Positions 63,392-64,000 of a DNA stretch of 64,000 nt are shown one piece after another. Made by a program: the position numbers and the translations under genes. How positions within the stretch are numbered: position 1 is the stretch's first letter; each line of letters begins with the position of its first letter. This stretch comes from JALEFZ01 sp964564415 (GTDB lineage: Bacteria > Bacteroidota > Bacteroidia > J057), in the NCBI GenBank assembly GCA_964564415.1, contig CAZMAV010000010.1, positions 62,001-126,000 of the forward strand. The letters run 5' to 3'. The notes beneath the pieces are model-generated. The model saw only the letters and a program-made list of their open reading frames with translations, did no database searches and was not told where the DNA came from.

Positions 63392-63778
63392 GTGCATGAC
63401 TTTCTTGTGGGGTAAAATTGGGAAAAAATGCGCTGAGAGACACAAAAAATCACCGCTTTCCACAAAATACCTTTTCAAGACCTATGGGAAGGAAAAAAAA
63501 TCTGAAATAAAGCCGATCCAAAGGATATACATCGAACTCGATTTAGAATGGTGGAATGTAATTTTTTTAAAATGGAAAGGTATTTTCTTGCCCGAATGAT
63601 CATTCCTCTAATGAACTTATCTGGAAGATCAAATCGAAAAGGTGAAGATTGACCTGAGTGGTATTTCTAATGGAATCTATATCCTGGATATTCAGGGTAA
63701 AACAGGGAGGTCCATGCACCGAATCAGCAAAGAATAATCATTTAGACATGGCTTGATAAGTCCGGCGAAGGTCTCGGC
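63392..63778. other. Region between argS and the kinase edge, 387 bp
   Basis: This region contains an orphan T9SS sorting-tail remnant at 63615-63737 and otherwise no supported gene or clear promoter. The argS promoter should lie just right of 63391. Confidence 0.5.
63615..63737 (+). pseudogene. Remnant of a type IX secretion C-terminal sorting domain
   Basis: The frame from 63615 to the TAA at 63735-63737 reads TYLEDQIEKVKIDLSGIS, then NGIYILDIQGKTG and RSMHRISKE. This matches the end of a Por-type sorting tail (L-x-x-G-I-Y-x-L/V pattern with a Lys-rich finish). It is preceded by an in-frame TGA at 63612-63614 and has no start codon. It is the last about 40 codons of a lost secreted-protein gene. 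Confidence 0.7.
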
Positions 63779-64000
63779 TCAGACAAGGGGACCTTTGTCA
63801 ATTTTTTTATATTCGGTGGGCAGGGGCGAAAAAGGGCTTTCGGGAAGGGGAAAAGACAGGTGAAATATGCTTCCCTTACCCAGACGGCTTTCAACCCAGA
63901 CGCTGCCCTTCATGATTTCAGTTTGAATTTTTACCAGATAGAGGCCAATGCCCTTTCCCTCGACCCCATCGTGCAAGCGGCGGTAAAGGTTAAAAATTTC
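63779..64000 (-). CDS. Sensor histidine kinase C-terminal fragment (partial)
   Basis: The gene runs out of the window on the right. The visible 73 residues start EIFNLYRRLHDGVEGKGIGL and contain the G2-box of the HATPase_c domain (EGKGIGLYLVK), then SVWVESRLGKGSIFHLSFPL. The F-box-like F-N-L-Y-R-R precedes it. It would be the ATP-binding end of a histidine kinase with a short tail of about 18 residues. Signal and partner are unknown. Confidence 0.85.
   Translation of the reverse strand, partial: EIFNLYRRLHDGVEGKGIGLYLVKIQTEIMKGSVWVESRLGKGSIFHLSFPLPESPFSPLPTEYKKIDKGPLV

Noticed and set aside
1..64000. CRISPR arrays, tRNA, rRNA and complete insertion sequences
   Set aside because: No regularly spaced identical repeats, no cloverleaf-like gene and no transposase was recognised by reading; a dedicated tRNA search could still find one in the AT-rich gaps.

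Overview
The window comes from a member of the Bacteroidota, most plausibly a Saprospiria-type marine or sludge bacterium (the rank below phylum is inference). The support is as follows. Two large secreted proteins (19670-25129 and 45085-48798) end in type IX secretion (Por) sorting tails, and a third, orphan tail lies at 63615-63737. Several promoters match the Bacteroidota -7 box TAnnTTTG. Other typical features are the PASTA protein without a kinase, lipoproteins, an OmpA-like lipoprotein and a cry-DASH photolyase. Base composition is close to half GC, with AT-rich intergenic regions.

Region by region. 1-19081 is dominated by extracellular polysaccharide synthesis. It holds an MBOAT/SGNH O-acetylation pair, a cellulose-synthase-like GT2 fused to a glycoside hydrolase domain with a lipoprotein paralogue of that hydrolase, an FAD oxidoreductase, a polyprenyl-phosphate GT2, and a co-directional run of five GT4 glycosyltransferases, two hexapeptide acetyltransferases and a sulfotransferase, closed by a terminator at 19119-19147. 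This suggests an acetylated and sulfated glycan. 19670-25129 encodes a huge T9SS-secreted quinoprotein/di-haem/LamG/PA14 protein. 25390-31380 holds a small exported protein, an M23-family lipoprotein that has lost its zinc ligands, fabG with a SUKH (SMI1/KNR4) gene, and a BatA-like membrane protein.

The most interesting region is 31567-38118. Three co-directional genes encode an EAD/iSTAND-like adaptor, a MoxR-type AAA+ ATPase and a three-TM-segment protein ending in a formylglycine-generating-enzyme (FGE, C-lectin fold) domain. The last 35 codons of that domain look like the variable region of a diversity-generating retroelement (DGR): 15 of 24 codons in the core are NNY at the places where such templates carry AAY, a GC-rich segment covers the end, and hairpins follow the stop. 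No reverse transcriptase or template repeat is in the window, so it would be a remote target. Three copies of a degenerate 13-mer, about 100 bp apart, lie upstream of the operon.

38254-44427 holds cry-DASH, a decayed RlmI-type rRNA methyltransferase next to an inverted-repeat element, an M14 carboxypeptidase and a Wzx-like flippase. 45085-52100 holds a T9SS-secreted PL8-type polysaccharide lyase, a YbhN-like membrane protein and a WcaJ-type initiating sugar transferase. 52207-57533 holds a conserved protein with a nucleoside-phosphorylase-like C-terminus, rplU-rpmA, an O-antigen ligase/polymerase, a LysM protein and a DUF2750 protein. 57928-64000 holds an OmpA-family lipoprotein, an alpha/beta hydrolase, the argS-PASTA-small protein gene group and the edge of a sensor histidine kinase. 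Initiation (50691), flipping (43063), polymerisation (54794), glycosyl transfer and degradation of surface polysaccharides are all represented but scattered over the window.
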